This document shows positions 63,344-64,000 of a DNA stretch of 64,000 bases, piece by piece. The stretch is from assembly GCA_016791115.1 (NCBI GenBank), contig JAEUNL010000014.1, positions 31,200-95,199 of the forward strand, in the 5' to 3' direction. Under the pieces are notes generated by a model. The model saw nothing but the letters and a program-made list of their open reading frames with translations, did not search any database and was not told the DNA's origin. Origin of the DNA: Rhodocyclaceae bacterium (GTDB lineage: Bacteria > Pseudomonadota > Gammaproteobacteria > Burkholderiales > Rhodocyclaceae). The translations under genes and the position numbers were made by a program. The first letter of the stretch is position 1, and each line of letters opens with the position of its first letter.

Positions 63344-64000
63344 ATGCAACTCGCATCCCGTTTCGCTTCCCATTCCCCGGCACTGCGCAGCGACTACCCG
63401 CTGTCCGATGACCAGATTCGCAGGGTGGCCCCGTCCATCTTCGCGGATGCCCCACACGAGAGCCGTTCCGAGCGGTACAGCTACATCCCCACCGCCACGG
63501 TGCTGACCGAGCTTCGCAAGGAGGGGTTTCAACCCTTCATGGTGACGCAGACCCGCGTGCGCGATGAAGGCCGCCGCGAGCACACCAAACACATGATTCG
63601 CCTGCGCCACGCCAGCCAGATCAACGGCGCGGAAGCCAATGAAATCGTGTTGCTGAACTCGCACGACGGCACCAGCAGCTATCAGATGCTTGCCGGGATG
63701 TTCCGGTTCGTGTGCAGCAATGGCCTTGTGTGCGGCGACACCGTGGCGGACGTGCGCGTACCCCACAAAGGCGACGTGGCCGGGCACGTCATCGAAGGCG
63801 CTTTCGAGGTGTTGAGCGGCTTCGAGCGCGTGAAGGAATCCCGCGATGCCATGCGCGCGATCACGCTGGATGAAGGCGAAGCCGAAGTGTTCGCCCGTTC
63901 CGCGCTGGCCCTCAAGTACGACCCCACCGACAACAAGCCCGCGCCCATCACCGAATCGCAAATCCTGATGCCGCGCCGGTTCGACGACCGCCGCCCCGAC
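63344..64000 (+). CDS. DUF932 protein, 3' end outside window
   Basis: Begins MQLASRFASHSPALRSDYPL and continues in frame to the right edge (219 codons). Typical DUF932 phrases are LTELRKEGFQPFMVTQTRVRD, SYQMLAGMFRFVCSNGLVCGD and VADVRVPHKGD. Members lie near transfer or replication genes of integrative elements and phages; their function is unknown. AGGAGA precedes the ATG at 63344. The coding end and next gene are not visible. Confidence 0.92.
   Translation, partial: MQLASRFASHSPALRSDYPLSDDQIRRVAPSIFADAPHESRSERYSYIPTATVLTELRKEGFQPFMVTQTRVRDEGRREHTKHMIRLRHASQINGAEANEIVLLNSHDGTSSYQMLAGMFRFVCSNGLVCGDTVADVRVPHKGDVAGHVIEGAFEVLSGFERVKESRDAMRAITLDEGEAEVFARSALALKYDPTDNKPAPITESQILMPRRFDDRRPD

Larger units (their letters stand above)
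55956..64000 (+). mobile_element. left part of an integrative element (ICE-like), right end outside window
   Basis: The element starts between the csp terminator and the integrase. It carries tyrosine integrase, DUF1016 nuclease, RadC-like protein, a nickel-type resistance cassette, small DUF2958-like and zinc-finger-like proteins, and DUF932. This set is typical of conjugative elements of proteobacteria; no transfer genes are visible before the right edge. The exact left attachment site cannot be fixed without the other end. Non-coding spacers share repeated modules (58431, 58587, 61094, 61780, 62874), unlike the chromosomal part. Confidence 0.8.

Noticed and set aside
62705..63961. Minus-strand open frame of 418 codons over the element's non-coding region and DUF932
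   Set aside because: Overlaps DUF932 on the other strand and the inverted repeat; no motif and no ribosome site.

Overview
The window is high-GC DNA from a betaproteobacterium, most likely a Rhodocyclales or Burkholderiales relative. This is judged from gene content and order: purM back to back with hda, then HAD phosphatase, pcnB and the panBCD genes; clpA-clpS next to a cold-shock gene; PAS/NarL-type signalling; several LysR regulators. No rRNA, tRNA or CRISPR array was recognised. About the first 56 kb is chromosomal backbone and the last 8 kb is the left part of an integrated mobile element that runs off the right edge. | 1-11.8 kb: a partial secreted protein, a lone FtsX/MacB-type permease, an SGNH esterase with a GYD protein, a cold-shock/DUF1294 fusion, then a long minus-strand block hda - HAD phosphatase - pcnB - DUF486 - deoxynucleoside kinase - panB - panC - panD (replication control, RNA polyadenylation, dNTP salvage, pantothenate/CoA synthesis). 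purM is divergent from hda. The slot between pcnB and the kinase, where folK often sits, holds a DUF486 membrane protein. | 12-29.5 kb: a secreted RCC1-repeat plus 43-residue-repeat protein, nadA, a type IV pseudopilin coupled to a GGDEF-EAL enzyme, pbpC with a bacterial alpha-2-macroglobulin, an FMN-split-barrel protein and a membrane diguanylate cyclase. | 29.5-43.7 kb: small metabolic and regulatory genes (VOC, SnoaL-like, LysR), a degenerate RecA-like protein, malate synthase with a haloacid dehalogenase and divergent LysR, a bufferin-type RiPP operon (Cys-rich precursor, DUF692 enzyme, DUF2063 partner) with a strong hairpin after the precursor gene, a LysR/pirin/isochorismatase-family set, OsmC, and a frameshifted TMEM175-like gene. 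| 43.9-55.9 kb: a cyanate/nitrate-type ABC uptake operon ending in cyanase (cynS) and starting with a PfpI/isonitrile-hydratase-like gene; a histidine kinase/NarL-type regulator pair; isocitrate lyase with palindromes upstream; an RraA-like protein; clpA-clpS; and a cold-shock gene. With aceB, aceA completes the glyoxylate shunt. | 56-64 kb: mobile element with tyrosine integrase, DUF1016 (PDDEXK) nuclease, RadC-like protein, an inserted nickel-resistance-type cassette (CsoR/NreA-like sensor and NreB-like MFS exporter), small element proteins, a frameshifted DUF2958 gene and a DUF932 gene cut by the window edge. Its non-coding DNA is unusual. A ~160-bp leader is repeated before three genes, a second module occurs twice, the radC 3' end is duplicated on both sides of the metal cassette, and a perfect 21-bp inverted repeat plus a likely structured leader precede DUF932. 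| The findings I would check first are the bufferin operon with its attenuator-like hairpin, the nre cassette flanked by radC-end duplications with an apparently leaderless, operator-overlapped promoter, and the repeated leaders of the mobile element.
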